This document shows, piece after piece, positions 45,543 to 55,941 of a stretch of 64,000 nucleotides of DNA. The notes beneath the pieces are model-generated. The model saw only the letters and a list, made by a program, of their open reading frames with translations. It ran no database searches and was not told the DNA's origin. The number at the start of each line of letters is the position of its first letter. Within the stretch, counting starts at the first letter, position 1. This DNA comes from Citricoccus zhacaiensis (GTDB taxonomy: Bacteria > Actinomycetota > Actinomycetes > Actinomycetales > Micrococcaceae), in contig NZ_BMLQ01000002.1 in NCBI RefSeq assembly GCF_014645315.1, positions 372,001 through 436,000 of the forward strand, given 5' to 3'. The position numbers and the translations under genes are program-made.

Positions 45543-45680
45543 TAGACTGTCCCCCGGTACCGTGGACGGGTACGGCTGTGCCCGGTGCCGGTGGCTCCGT
45601 TCCGCAGCGGGTCAACGGCACAGTGCCGTACCGGATGGGCACGCCGTGCCCATCGGCGCAGGTCAAGGTCAGGAGAGTTG
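45543..45680 (+). promoter_or_regulatory. Promoter and structured leader of ftsH
   Basis: TAGACT (45543-45548) would start transcription near 45555, leaving a leader of about 125 nt. It contains a short perfect hairpin (ATGGGCAC-GCC-GTGCCCAT, 45635-45653) about 17 nt before the AGGAGAG ribosome-binding site (45671-45677), plus further GGTACCG/CGGTACC-type complementary segments. Confidence 0.4.
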
Positions 45681-47855
<2,175 letters not shown>

Positions 47856-47862
47856 CCGGTCC

Positions 47863-47890
47863 GGCCGGGCCACCGTCCGGTGGCCCGGCC
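47863..47890. terminator. Hairpin after ftsH
   Basis: A 13-bp perfect GC-rich stem (GGCCGGGCCACCG and complement) with a 2-nt loop lies between ftsH and the folE promoter. No T-tract. Confidence 0.6.
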
Positions 47891-47912
47891 ACCGCACCGG
47901 TTCACCCACCGA

Positions 47913-47918
47913 TAGGAT
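47913..47918 (+). promoter_or_regulatory. Leaderless-type -10 (TAGGAT) of the fol operon
   Basis: TAGGAT ends 7 nt before GTG 47926. Confidence 0.6.
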
Positions 47919-47925
47919 CGGAATC

Positions 47926-48573
47926 GTGGAGCAGACACAGAACACCCTGAGGGACGTGGACGTGGACGTGGACGTGGACGTGGACGACGAGGCTGGGCTG
48001 GCCCCAGCCGGTGTGGACCGTCCGCGCATCGAGGCCGCCGTGCGCGAGATCCTCGAGGCGATCGGCGAGGATCCGGACCGGGAGGGTCTCCAGGACACCC
48101 CGAAGCGCGTGGCCAAGGCCTACGACGAGTTCTTCGCCGGCGTGAAGCAGGATCCCGGTGACATCCTGGGTACCACCTTCGACATCGCGCATGAGGAACT
48201 CGTGCTGGTGAAGGACATCCCGTTCTACTCCACGTGCGAACACCATCTGGTGCCCTTCCACGGCACGGCTCACATCGGCTACATCCCCTCCCCGGAGGGG
48301 CTGGTCACCGGGCTGAGCAAACTGGCCCGGCTGGTGGAGGTCTTCGCCCGGCGTCCCCAGGTGCAGGAGCGGCTGACCACGCAGATCGTGGAGGCCCTCA
48401 TGACCCACCTGACCCCCCGCGGGGCCATCGTGGTGATCGAGGCCGAGCACATGTGCATGTCCATGCGCGGGGTCCGCAAGCCCGGCGCCAAGACCGTGAC
48501 CTCGGCCGTCCGGGGCCAGCTCCGCGACTCCTCCACCCGTTCCGAGGCCATGAGCCTGATCCTGCACGGTTGA
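47926..48573 (+). CDS. folE: GTP cyclohydrolase I
   Basis: First step of pterin synthesis, GTP to dihydroneopterin triphosphate (215 residues). Zn-binding CEHH is in [13 protein letters not shown], with the third ligand Cys in [16 protein letters not shown]. The N-terminus contains five tandem Asp-Val pairs encoded by a perfect GACGTG hexamer repeat (47953-47982), which is not part of the fold. GTG 47926 appears leaderless. It heads the run folE-folP-folB-folK-DUF3180. Confidence 0.96.
   Translation: MEQTQNTLRDVDVDVDVDVDDEAGLAPAGVDRPRIEAAVREILEAIGEDPDREGLQDTPKRVAKAYDEFFAGVKQDPGDILGTTFDIAHEELVLVKDIPFYSTCEHHLVPFHGTAHIGYIPSPEGLVTGLSKLARLVEVFARRPQVQERLTTQIVEALMTHLTPRGAIVVIEAEHMCMSMRGVRKPGAKTVTSAVRGQLRDSSTRSEAMSLILHG
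47953..47982 (+). repeat. Hexanucleotide tandem repeat (GACGTG x5) inside folE
   Basis: Five perfect GACGTG copies, followed by a GACGAC variant. Each copy adds Asp-Val to the N-terminus without shifting frame, so length changes would be tolerated. Confidence 0.95.
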
Positions 48574-48658
48574 GCTCGGCACCACCGCGCCACCGCCTGC
48601 GTCTCTGACCTGCCGCGCGCCACTGGCGTGACCGGCCACCGCGATGAAAGGACCACCG

Positions 48659-49597
48659 ATGGACTCGATGGCAGCACAGACCGGAACGGGGCCCAACACC
48701 GGCCCTCTCTCGGTGGTCCGCAAGGTTCGCCGCCGCACCCTTCGCGACCTGCCCACGGACCGCACGCTGATCATGGGCGTCGTGAACGTCACCCACAACT
48801 CCTTCTCGGACGGCGGGGAGTACCTCGCCGCGGATGCCGCCATCGAGCAGGGCCTGCGCCTGCACTATGCCGGTGCGGACATCATCGATGTGGGCGGGGA
48901 GTCCACCCGTCCCGGGGCGGAGTCCATCGACCCCGTCACGGAGCAGAACCGCATCCTGCCCGTCATCGAGGCCCTCGTGAAGGCCGGCGCCGTGGTGTCC
49001 GTGGACACCATGCATACGGTCACCGCGGAGGCCGCCCTCAAGATCGGTGACGTCATCATCAACGACGTCTCCGGCCTGAACTACGAACCCGAGATGCCCG
49101 AGCTGATCGCCCGCACGGGGGCGACGTACATCCTCATGCACAACCGCGGGGACTCCAAGACCATGGACTCCCTCGCCGACTATGGGGATGTGGTCGAGGA
49201 CGTGGCACAGGAGCTGACCGAGTTGAAGGACGCGTTCCTGGCCGCCGGCGTGCAGCCCGAGCAGCTCATCCTGGACCCGGGGCTGGGCTTCGCGAAGGCC
49301 GGAGCGCAGAACTGGGAGCTGCTGCAGGGCCTGGACCGCCTGCAGTCACTCGGATTCCCGGTCCTCGTGGCCGCCTCCCGCAAGCGCTTCCTCGGCACCC
49401 TGCTGGCCAACGCGGCCGGTGCCGAGCCGGCGCCCGCGGACCGCGACCACGCCACCGCAGCCGTGTCCGCCCTGTCCGCCCTGCACCGGGTGTGGGGAGT
49501 GCGGGTCCACGAGATCGAGCCCAGCCTTCACGCGGTCAAGGCCGCCCGGGCCTGGCTGGACCCGGAGTCCGCCGGCGTCCGCCGTCGGGGGGCCTGA
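48659..49597 (+). CDS. folP: Dihydropteroate synthase
   Basis: Joins 6-hydroxymethyl-dihydropterin pyrophosphate with p-aminobenzoate; the sulfonamide target. The TIM-barrel landmarks are IMGVVNVTHNSFSDGG, DVGGESTRPGA, NDVSG, ILDPGLGFAK and VAASRKRFLG. ATG 48659 follows AAAGGA by 6 nt, so the upstream ATG at 48644 is less likely. About 25 N-terminal residues precede the fold. The protein has 312 residues. PabA at the left end of the window could supply its p-aminobenzoate. Confidence 0.96.
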   Translation: MDSMAAQTGTGPNTGPLSVVRKVRRRTLRDLPTDRTLIMGVVNVTHNSFSDGGEYLAADAAIEQGLRLHYAGADIIDVGGESTRPGAESIDPVTEQNRILPVIEALVKAGAVVSVDTMHTVTAEAALKIGDVIINDVSGLNYEPEMPELIARTGATYILMHNRGDSKTMDSLADYGDVVEDVAQELTELKDAFLAAGVQPEQLILDPGLGFAKAGAQNWELLQGLDRLQSLGFPVLVAASRKRFLGTLLANAAGAEPAPADRDHATAAVSALSALHRVWGVRVHEIEPSLHAVKAARAWLDPESAGVRRRGA

Positions 49598-49600
49598 GCC

Positions 49601-49990
49601 GTGGTCGAGAGTACCGGTGGGCGCCCGGCCGACCGCATCACCCTCACCGGGCTGACCGTCCGGGGCTTCCACGGCGTCTTCGCCGAGGAAAAACGTGACG
49701 GCCAGGACTTCACCACGGACGTGGTGGTGCACCTGGACGCGGCACCGGCCGCCGACGGTGACGACCTTGCCCGCACCGTCAACTATGCCCAGGTTGCCGA
49801 AACGGTGCTCGGGGTGGTCACGGGGGAGTCCCTCGACCTCATCGAGACCGTCGCCGACCGCATCGCCCGCGCCCTCCTCGCCGAACAGCCCGTGGCCACC
49901 GCTGTCGAGGTGACCGTGCACAAACCACATGCCCCCATCGAGGCCGACTTCGCCGACGTCGCGGTCACGGTCTTCCGGAGCCGGACGTGA
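49601..49990 (+). CDS. folB: Dihydroneopterin aldolase
   Basis: A 129-residue enzyme making 6-hydroxymethyl-dihydropterin. It has the GLTVRGFHGVFAEEKRDGQ start with its substrate-binding Glu, VNYAQVAETV and VTVHKPHAPI with the catalytic Lys. GTG 49601 is 3 nt after the folP stop, and the gene overlaps folK by 4 nt. Confidence 0.95.
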   Translation: MVESTGGRPADRITLTGLTVRGFHGVFAEEKRDGQDFTTDVVVHLDAAPAADGDDLARTVNYAQVAETVLGVVTGESLDLIETVADRIARALLAEQPVATAVEVTVHKPHAPIEADFADVAVTVFRSRT

Positions 49991-50565
49991 CCTCGCCCGC
50001 CTCACCCGCGGACGAGGCCGGTCATCACGGCACTGACCTCGACCGCGTCCCGTCCGCCCCGGTTCCGGCGGTGCTGGCACTCGGAGCGAATCTGGGAGAG
50101 GCGGCCGCGACCCTCGAGGCCGCGGTCCGCCAGCTCGCCGAGACCCCGGGGATCGAGCTGACCGGGGTGTCCCCGGTGGCGGTGACCCAGCCGGTGGGCG
50201 GGCCCCCGGGCCAGCCCGACTACCTGAACCTCGTGCTGACCCTGATGACGCGCCTGTCCCCGCGCGCTCTGCTCGCGGCCGGCCAGGAGATCGAGCGCAC
50301 GCACCACCGCACCCGCGAGGTGCGCTGGGGACCGCGCACCCTGGACATCGATGTGATCACCTACCAGAATCTGACCTCGGACGATCCCGAGCTCACCCTT
50401 CCCCACCCACGCGCCCACCTCCGCGCGTTCGTGCTCACCCCGTGGTCCTGGGTGGACCCCGAGGCCATGCTCGCCGGAGCGCGCGTCGCGCACCTGGCCG
50501 CACAGGCGGACGACGCCGGCTCGGTACGGCGGCTGCCCACCGGCACCGAGGGGCCAACCTCATGA
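49987..50565 (+). CDS. folK: 2-amino-4-hydroxy-6-hydroxymethyldihydropteridine pyrophosphokinase
   Basis: A 192-residue HPPK with ALGANLGEA, the QPVGGPPGQPDYLN substrate loop, RWGPRTLDIDVITY (Mg-binding aspartates) and PHPRAHLRAFVLTP. GTG 49987 overlaps the folB stop (GTGA); its stop overlaps the DUF3180 start (ATGA). Translation of the whole fol block seems coupled. Confidence 0.95.
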   Translation: MTSPASPADEAGHHGTDLDRVPSAPVPAVLALGANLGEAAATLEAAVRQLAETPGIELTGVSPVAVTQPVGGPPGQPDYLNLVLTLMTRLSPRALLAAGQEIERTHHRTREVRWGPRTLDIDVITYQNLTSDDPELTLPHPRAHLRAFVLTPWSWVDPEAMLAGARVAHLAAQADDAGSVRRLPTGTEGPTS

Positions 50566-51113
50566 ACGGCATCCGACCCCTGTGGCTGCTGCTGATCCTG
50601 CTCGTCTCCGGCGGTCTGGGCTGGGTGGCCGCGCTGCTGACGGCCGAGGCGGGCGTGGTCGCACCAGTACTGGTGCGCTCCTCCACGATCACCCTCGGAT
50701 CCGTCGCCCTGCTGGTGCTGGTGCTCGGCATCCGCGTCCAGCGGGACAAGAAGCGCCCGCCGGCAGCCCGGATGAACCCGCTCGTGGCCACTCGGACCCT
50801 GGCACTGGCACAGGCCGGCGCCTACGCGGGATCGCTCATCGCCGGCTGGCACGGGGGCGTCCTCGTCCACCTGACCTCGGCCACCGGCTTCGGCACTCCC
50901 ACCGTGAACGATGCCCTGTTGATGGTGGTCGGGGGGTTGGTTCTGGTTATCGTGGGGTACATCGTGGAGCAATTCTGCCGCCTACCCCCGGAAGACAGGG
51001 CGGACGGCACCACAGACGCAAACGGCCGGAACGGCGAGGGGCACCGGGGACAGACCGGACCCGCCTACGGCGCGGAGGGGGAAGGCGGATATGCCCGGAC
51101 GAACAACTCATGA
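50562..51113 (+). CDS. DUF3180 membrane protein
   Basis: A 183-residue protein with four hydrophobic segments: LWLLLILLVSGGLGWVAALL, TITLGSVALLVLVLGI, an Ala/Gly-rich one around ALAQAGAYAGSLIAGW and LLMVVGGLVLVIVGYIVEQF. A hydrophilic Gly/Asn-rich tail follows. The family is regularly encoded directly after folK in Actinobacteria and has no known function. Its 3' end overlaps the next gene by 23 nt. Confidence 0.9.
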   Translation: MNGIRPLWLLLILLVSGGLGWVAALLTAEAGVVAPVLVRSSTITLGSVALLVLVLGIRVQRDKKRPPAARMNPLVATRTLALAQAGAYAGSLIAGWHGGVLVHLTSATGFGTPTVNDALLMVVGGLVLVIVGYIVEQFCRLPPEDRADGTTDANGRNGEGHRGQTGPAYGAEGEGGYARTNNS

Positions 51114-51615
51114 CGTGGCTGACCTGGAGCAGGTGGAGTGGACCCCGGTGTCCCCGAAGCTGGTCCCGGCCCATCTCATCTCCACTGGCCTCACCACGCT
51201 GATCATCACGGCGGTCCTGGCCGTCCCGCTGGTCCTCATGCTGGTGGACGTCTGGCCCGCCTATCCGGCCTGGCTGGCCTGGGGGCTGCCGGGGATCGTG
51301 CTGGTGTGGGGCCTCGTGGACCTGGCCCTCGTCCCCCGCCGTGTGCGTGCCATGGGCTACGCCGAGCGTGAGGACGACTTCGTGTTCAAATCCGGGCTCT
51401 GGTTCCGGCGCGTGCTGGCCGTCCCCTACGGCCGCCTCCAGTATCTCGACGTCAAGGAGGGTCCCGTGCAGCGGCGCTTCGGCATCCGCTCCCTGGAACT
51501 GCAGACCGCCTCCGCGGCCACCAACGCCACCATCGAGGGCATCCCGGCCGAGGACAGTGAACGGCTCCGCGACCAGCTCATGGCCCGCGGACAGGCACGT
51601 CTGGCCGGACTGTGA
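51091..51615 (+). CDS. PH-domain (bPH2/DUF304, YdbS-like) membrane protein
   Basis: A 174-residue protein with two TM helices (about 30-75) followed by a bacterial PH-like domain: EREDDFVFKSGLWFRRVLAVPYGRLQYLDVKEGPVQRRFG in outline, with the typical YGRLQ and ELQTASAATNATIEGI strands. ATG 51091 lies inside the end of the DUF3180 gene, with a GGAGGGGGAAGG purine run upstream. Its partner gene follows with a 4-nt overlap, the YdbS-YdbT arrangement of Bacillus, where the pair affects resistance to membrane-active bacteriocins. Confidence 0.9.
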   Translation: MPGRTTHDVADLEQVEWTPVSPKLVPAHLISTGLTTLIITAVLAVPLVLMLVDVWPAYPAWLAWGLPGIVLVWGLVDLALVPRRVRAMGYAEREDDFVFKSGLWFRRVLAVPYGRLQYLDVKEGPVQRRFGIRSLELQTASAATNATIEGIPAEDSERLRDQLMARGQARLAGL

Positions 51616-53315
51616 CGGCGCCGCAGGAGCCGGAGGAGTCGGCAGGCGTCCGGCCGGAACAGACGCAGCCGGACAGCACCGCCACGGAGCCGGCCGAACC
51701 CCCTCTGCCGGATCCCGGCTCGGGCCGTCCGGAGGCGGCCGACGGCGAATGGCACCGCGTGCATCCCATCAGCCCCTGGGTGCGGGGCTGGGTGATCCTC
51801 GTCGCCATGTTGTTCTTCGCCACCCAGTCCTTCGGCGAGGACATGGTCCGGGCGCTGGTCGGCCAGGGCGAGTTCCAGGCCGCCGAGGGCCTGTGGGTCA
51901 CCCTGGCCATCTATGGCGGGGTGTTCGTGGTCATGGTGATCATCTACTACTTCTCCTGGCGCTTCACGAAGTACCAGCTTGCCGAGGAACAGGTCCTGCT
52001 GGACACCGGCGTGATCTTCCGACAGCACCGGCGTGTCCGCTATGACCGCGTCCAGGCCGTGGACATCCGCCAGCCGCTGGTGGCGCGCATCTTCGGGCTC
52101 GCGGAACTGAAGTTCGAGGCGGCGGACGGCGGCAGCACGGCCATGCAGCTGGCCTTCATCAAGGAGGGCGAGGCCCGCATCCTCCGCGCCGAGATCATGG
52201 GCCGTGCCGCAGGCATCCGTGCCGGGGCGGCTCCCGAGGAGGTTGCACGCCGGGGTGCCGGGGCGGCCATTGCGGAATCAGGCGAGGAGCCGAGCGAGGG
52301 TCCAGGCGAGGGCCCGCGCCCGGCCGCGGCCCCGACGTCGGCCCTTCCGGAGGCGCCCGAGCACGTCATGCTCAAGGTCCCCGCGGGTCGGATGATCGGT
52401 TCGGTGCTGTTGTCCACGGCGATGATCGTGATGGTCTCGATCATCGTCCTCCTGGTCCTGGGTGCCTGGATCCTGGACATGACCATCCCGCAGGACGGCG
52501 AGGACAACTGGTGGCTGATCCTGTTGTTCGTCCTGCTGCCCTTCGTGTTCTCCCTGGTCGGCGTCGCGTGGGGCGGATTCAACAAGGGCTACAACTTCAC
52601 GGTCGCCACCTCTCCGGACGGGCTGCGCCTGCGGTACGGCCTGCTTGAGACCTCGCAGCAGACAGTCCCGCCAGGCCGTGTCCAGGCGGTGCGCATCAGC
52701 CAGGGCCTGCTGTGGCGGGCCTTCGGCTGGTACAAGATGAGCGTCAACGTGGCGGGTTATGGTGCCGTGACGGAGGGCAGCGGAGCCGACAACTCCACGG
52801 TGCTGCCCGTCGGGACCATCGAGGACGTCATGCGCGTGCTCTCCGTGGTGGCGCCGGACCCGGGCGTGGAGAACGCGCCGGAGGTCATCCGTGAAGGCAT
52901 CACCGGCAGCGGCGACGGGCAGGGCTTCACGCACTCCCCGCGGCGTGTGTGGTGGTTGGACCCGCTGACCTGGAAGCGCAACGCCTACCGGTCCACGGAC
53001 ACCATGGTCCTGCTGCGCTCGGGCAGGATCGAGCGCTACCTGGTCCTGATGCCGCACGAGCGGATCCAGTCCATCGGGCTGCACCAGGGCCCCCTCGAGC
53101 GCCGCCTGCGCGTGGCCACCCTGCGGTTCCACTCCACCGCGGGTCCCGTGGTGCCATTGCTGCCGCACGCGGATGCGGACGTTGCCGTCCGACTGTTCAA
53201 CGAGGAGGCGGACATCGCCGCCGTCTCCCGCCGCATGCGGGACCGCAACCAGTGGATGCGTCAGGACGAGCTGGACCGCTTCGAGCAGCGCACGCAGCAG
53301 GTGATCGAGCAGTGA
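51612..53315 (+). CDS. PH-domain (DUF304, YdbT-like) multi-pass membrane protein
   Basis: A 567-residue protein with an acidic Pro/Glu-rich N-terminus, paired TM helices (about 55-110), a first PH-like domain (TGVIFRQHRRVRYDRVQAVDIRQPL), an Ala/Glu/Pro linker, another TM pair (about 260-315), a second PH-like domain (RLRYGLLETSQQTVPPGRVQAVRISQ, outlined by QQTVPPGRVQ) and a third (MVLLRSGRIERYLVLMPHERIQS, outlined by MPHERIQS). GTG 51612 overlaps the preceding stop. With the smaller partner it probably forms a membrane complex; function unproven in Actinobacteria. Confidence 0.88.
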   Translation: MTAPQEPEESAGVRPEQTQPDSTATEPAEPPLPDPGSGRPEAADGEWHRVHPISPWVRGWVILVAMLFFATQSFGEDMVRALVGQGEFQAAEGLWVTLAIYGGVFVVMVIIYYFSWRFTKYQLAEEQVLLDTGVIFRQHRRVRYDRVQAVDIRQPLVARIFGLAELKFEAADGGSTAMQLAFIKEGEARILRAEIMGRAAGIRAGAAPEEVARRGAGAAIAESGEEPSEGPGEGPRPAAAPTSALPEAPEHVMLKVPAGRMIGSVLLSTAMIVMVSIIVLLVLGAWILDMTIPQDGEDNWWLILLFVLLPFVFSLVGVAWGGFNKGYNFTVATSPDGLRLRYGLLETSQQTVPPGRVQAVRISQGLLWRAFGWYKMSVNVAGYGAVTEGSGADNSTVLPVGTIEDVMRVLSVVAPDPGVENAPEVIREGITGSGDGQGFTHSPRRVWWLDPLTWKRNAYRSTDTMVLLRSGRIERYLVLMPHERIQSIGLHQGPLERRLRVATLRFHSTAGPVVPLLPHADADVAVRLFNEEADIAAVSRRMRDRNQWMRQDELDRFEQRTQQVIEQ

Positions 53316-54220
53316 GCACCCAGCCCTGGGCCGCCGAGCCGCAGAACCGGCCGGGCCGGCTGGGCGTCGGCGTCATCGGGGCCGGCAAGGTCGGTGCCGT
53401 GCTCGGGGCCGCCCTGCGCAACGCCGGCCACGCCGTCACGGGCGTGCACGCCGTCTCCGAGGCCTCCCGCAGCCGGGCAGAGTCCCTGCTGCCGGAGGTG
53501 CCGGTGCTGGAGATCCCGGAGATCCTGCGCCGCTCCGAGATGGTCCTGCTGGCCGTTCCCGACGACGTGCTGCCGGACTTGGTCTCGGGGCTCGCCGAGG
53601 CCGGGCACTTCCAGACCGGCCACCTCGTGGTCCACACCTCCGGTGCGCACGGGGTCTCCGTGCTGGACCCGGTGCGGGCCTCCGGGGCGATCCCGCTCGC
53701 CATCCACCCGGCCATGTCCTTCACCGGGCTGACCCTGGACCTGGCCCGGCTGCAGGACTGCATGTTCGGGGTCACCGCGGACCCGATCGTGCTGCCGGTG
53801 GCCCAGGCGCTCGTGGTGGAGATGGGCGGGGAGCCGGCCGTCATCGCCGAGGCAGACCGCGGGACCTACCACGCGGCCCTGGCGCACGCCTCGAACCACC
53901 TCGTCACCCTGACCGCGCAGGCCGCGCAGATCCTGGCCTCGATCGGGGTGGAGCAGACCGACCGCATGCTCTCCCCGTTGTTGAACGCCTCCCTGGAGAA
54001 CGCCCTCGCCAACGGGGACGGGGCCCTCACCGGGCCGGTGGCCCGCGGGGACGTGGGCACGGTGCGCCGGCACCTGCAGGTGCTCGCCGCCGAGGGGATC
54101 CCGGCCGACGTCGGGCAGGCCTACCGGGCCATGGCCACGGCGACCGCACAACGCGCCCTGGCCCGTGGCGCGCTGTCCGAGGCGAGCGTGGCCGAACTGC
54201 TGGACCTGTTGGGCCGGTAA
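53312..54220 (+). CDS. DUF2520 Rossmann-fold oxidoreductase-like protein
   Basis: A 302-residue protein with the N-terminal Rossmann motif GVIGAGKVGAVLGAALRNAGH, outlined by GAGKVG, then VPDDVL, HTSGAHG and a C-terminal all-helical DUF2520 domain (ASNHLVTLTAQAA, GPVARGDVGTVRRHL). The architecture resembles ketopantoate reductase and pyrroline-carboxylate reductase. It is encoded directly before panC, as in many actinobacteria, so a role in the pantothenate branch is plausible but untested. GTG 53312 overlaps the upstream stop. Confidence 0.88.
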   Translation: MSTQPWAAEPQNRPGRLGVGVIGAGKVGAVLGAALRNAGHAVTGVHAVSEASRSRAESLLPEVPVLEIPEILRRSEMVLLAVPDDVLPDLVSGLAEAGHFQTGHLVVHTSGAHGVSVLDPVRASGAIPLAIHPAMSFTGLTLDLARLQDCMFGVTADPIVLPVAQALVVEMGGEPAVIAEADRGTYHAALAHASNHLVTLTAQAAQILASIGVEQTDRMLSPLLNASLENALANGDGALTGPVARGDVGTVRRHLQVLAAEGIPADVGQAYRAMATATAQRALARGALSEASVAELLDLLGR

Positions 54221-54259
54221 CCCGGTGACCTCACGGGCAGCGCCTCGCCTGAACCGCCC

Positions 54260-54265
54260 TAGACT
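54260..54265 (+). promoter_or_regulatory. Leaderless-type -10 (TAGACT) of panC
   Basis: TAGACT ends 7 nt before GTG 54273. Confidence 0.6.
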
Positions 54266-54272
54266 CACCTGC

Positions 54273-55286
54273 GTGACCCCGCTTGACCGCGTTCCCGACC
54301 GCACCCCCGTCCCCGCCGGCACCGGCCTGACCCTGGAGGACACAGCCCGTCAGCCGCCTGCGGGTGCCGGTGACCTGCCCGCCGTGCACACCACCCGGGC
54401 GGCATTCAAGGCCGCGCTCGCGGACAGGGTGCGCGCCGCCGTCGCCGCCGGGGTTCCCGAGCCGACCGTGGGATTGATCCCGACCATGGGTGCGCTGCAC
54501 GGCGGCCATGCGGCCCTGGTCCGGCAGGCCCGCGAGGAGAACGACATCGTCATCGCCTCGGTGTTCGTCAACCCGCTGCAGTTCGGCGACCCGTCCGACC
54601 TGGAGAACTACCCGCGCACCCTCGAGGCGGACCGGGCGATCCTGGGTGCCGAGGGCTGCGAGCTGGTCTTCGCCCCGGACCTGCACCAGATGTACCCCGG
54701 CTATCCGGACGCGCCCATGGTCACCGTCACGGCGGGCCACATGGGCGAGGTCCTCGAGGGGGCCGCCCGCCCGGGGCACTTCGACGGCGTCTGCACCGTC
54801 GTCGCGAAACTCTGGCACGCGGCGATGCCGCCAGCCCCGGCCCGGTTGCGCAGCTACTTCGGCCAGAAGGACGCCCAGCAGCTGGCCGTCCTGCGCCGGA
54901 TGCGGGCGGACCTGGACTTCGACCTCGAGATCCGACCGGTCCCGCTGGTCCGCTCGCCGGAGGGCCTCGCGCTCTCCAGCCGGAACACCCGGCTGTCCCC
55001 CGCGGGGCTGGAGGCTGCCCTCGTGCTGCACCGCGCCCTGGAATCGCTGCGTCGGGCCGCCGACGCCGGCCGTCCCCTCGATCTCGACGCGGCCCGGACG
55101 CTGGTCCGGGCCGAGCCCCTGGCGGACCTGGACTATCTGGAGGTCGTGGACCACTCGACCCTGGAGCCCCTGAGCGCCGAGCAGCTCGCCGCCCCGCTGG
55201 AACGTGAAGCGCTGGCCCTGGTGGCCGCCACCGTCGAATCGGTCCGGCTCATCGACAACATGATCCTGCCGGCCACCCGGCAGTAG
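54273..55286 (+). CDS. panC: Pantothenate synthetase
   Basis: Condenses pantoate and beta-alanine with ATP. The HIGH-like motif is MGALHGGHAALV, with SVFVNPLQFG, FGQKDAQQLAVLRRM and the KMSKS-like SSRNTRLSP. An N-terminal extension of about 55 residues, not part of the usual 280-residue fold, is Pro/Ala/Thr-rich. GTG 54273 lies 52 nt after the DUF2520 stop and has its own leaderless signature, so panC can be transcribed apart from the fol run. No panB or panD is nearby. Confidence 0.95.
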   Translation: MTPLDRVPDRTPVPAGTGLTLEDTARQPPAGAGDLPAVHTTRAAFKAALADRVRAAVAAGVPEPTVGLIPTMGALHGGHAALVRQAREENDIVIASVFVNPLQFGDPSDLENYPRTLEADRAILGAEGCELVFAPDLHQMYPGYPDAPMVTVTAGHMGEVLEGAARPGHFDGVCTVVAKLWHAAMPPAPARLRSYFGQKDAQQLAVLRRMRADLDFDLEIRPVPLVRSPEGLALSSRNTRLSPAGLEAALVLHRALESLRRAADAGRPLDLDAARTLVRAEPLADLDYLEVVDHSTLEPLSAEQLAAPLEREALALVAATVESVRLIDNMILPATRQ

Positions 55287-55395
55287 GCGGGGGAGGCCGG
55301 GACGGGCTGGCAACCGCTCCGGCTGATCGGTCCGGCTGGCTCCGGCTGACCGGCCGGCGCACCACTGCCCTTGAAAGTCGGGCGCCGGGCGTGTT

Positions 55396-55401
55396 TAGGG
55401 T
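55396..55401 (+). promoter_or_regulatory. Leaderless-type -10 (TAGGGT) of the SRPBCC gene
   Basis: TAGGGT ends 5 nt before ATG 55407 (11 nt before a second ATG at 55413). Confidence 0.5.
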
Positions 55402-55406
55402 GCAGC

Positions 55407-55883
55407 ATGACGATGAACGAGACCGCACACGGCGAGAAGAAGCAGACTGTCACCCGGACCATCGAGGCCCCGGCCAAGGACATCTTCCAGATCCTGACCC
55501 TGCCGGCCCGGCATCAGGAGTTCGACGGCTCCGACATGGTGCGCGCGGATGAGAAGTCCCAGCGCATCCAGCAGGTCGGCGACACGTTCGTCATGAACAT
55601 GCACGCCGAATCCCAGGGTGGCGACTACCAGCGTGAGAACCACGTGGTGGCCTATGACGAGAACAAGCTCGTGGGCTGGAAGCCGGGCCCCGTCGGCGGA
55701 GAGCCGGGCGGCTGGCAGTGGGTGTACCAGCTGGAACCGGTGGACCAGGACACCACGGAGGTCTCCCTGACCTACGACTGGTCCCAGGTCACCGACCAGG
55801 AGCTGCTGGCCAAGAACATCTTTCCCGCCATCAGCTCCGACCAGATGGATCAGTCCCTGGCCCGCCTGCAGTCGCTCGTCTGA
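55407..55883 (+). CDS. SRPBCC (START/Bet v1-like) family protein
   Basis: A 158-residue helix-grip protein of the polyketide cyclase/dehydrase superfamily. It begins with a beta strand TVTRTIEAPAKDIFQILTLPARHQEFDGS (outlined by IEAPAKDIFQIL), continues with strands around NHVVAYDENKLVGW and WQWVYQLEPVDQDTTEVSLTYDW, and ends in a long C-terminal helix. Such proteins bind hydrophobic ligands; the specific function is unknown. It stands alone between panC and the M13 peptidase gene. Confidence 0.85.
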   Translation: MTMNETAHGEKKQTVTRTIEAPAKDIFQILTLPARHQEFDGSDMVRADEKSQRIQQVGDTFVMNMHAESQGGDYQRENHVVAYDENKLVGWKPGPVGGEPGGWQWVYQLEPVDQDTTEVSLTYDWSQVTDQELLAKNIFPAISSDQMDQSLARLQSLV

Positions 55884-55901
55884 GTCGGGGCCCTTCGCCG
55901 C

Positions 55902-55907
55902 TAGGAT
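55902..55907 (+). promoter_or_regulatory. -10 (TAGGAT) of the M13 peptidase transcript
   Basis: TAGGAT ends 8 nt before ATG 55916, which opens a five-codon ORF ahead of the peptidase start GTG 55942. Confidence 0.5.
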
Positions 55908-55915
55908 CGGTGGAC

Positions 55916-55933
55916 ATGCCCGGCCCTTCCTAG
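55916..55933 (+). CDS. Possible leaderless five-codon uORF (MPGPS)
   Basis: ATG CCC GGC CCT TCC TAG starts 8 nt after TAGGAT. Its stop codon TAG (55931-55933) overlaps the ribosome-binding site TAGGAG (55931-55936) of the downstream peptidase. A ribosome finishing this ORF would sit on or near the site and could couple or block initiation at GTG 55942. Too short to be anything but regulatory; translation is not shown. Confidence 0.35.
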   Translation: MPGPS

Positions 55934-55941
55934 GAGCATCC

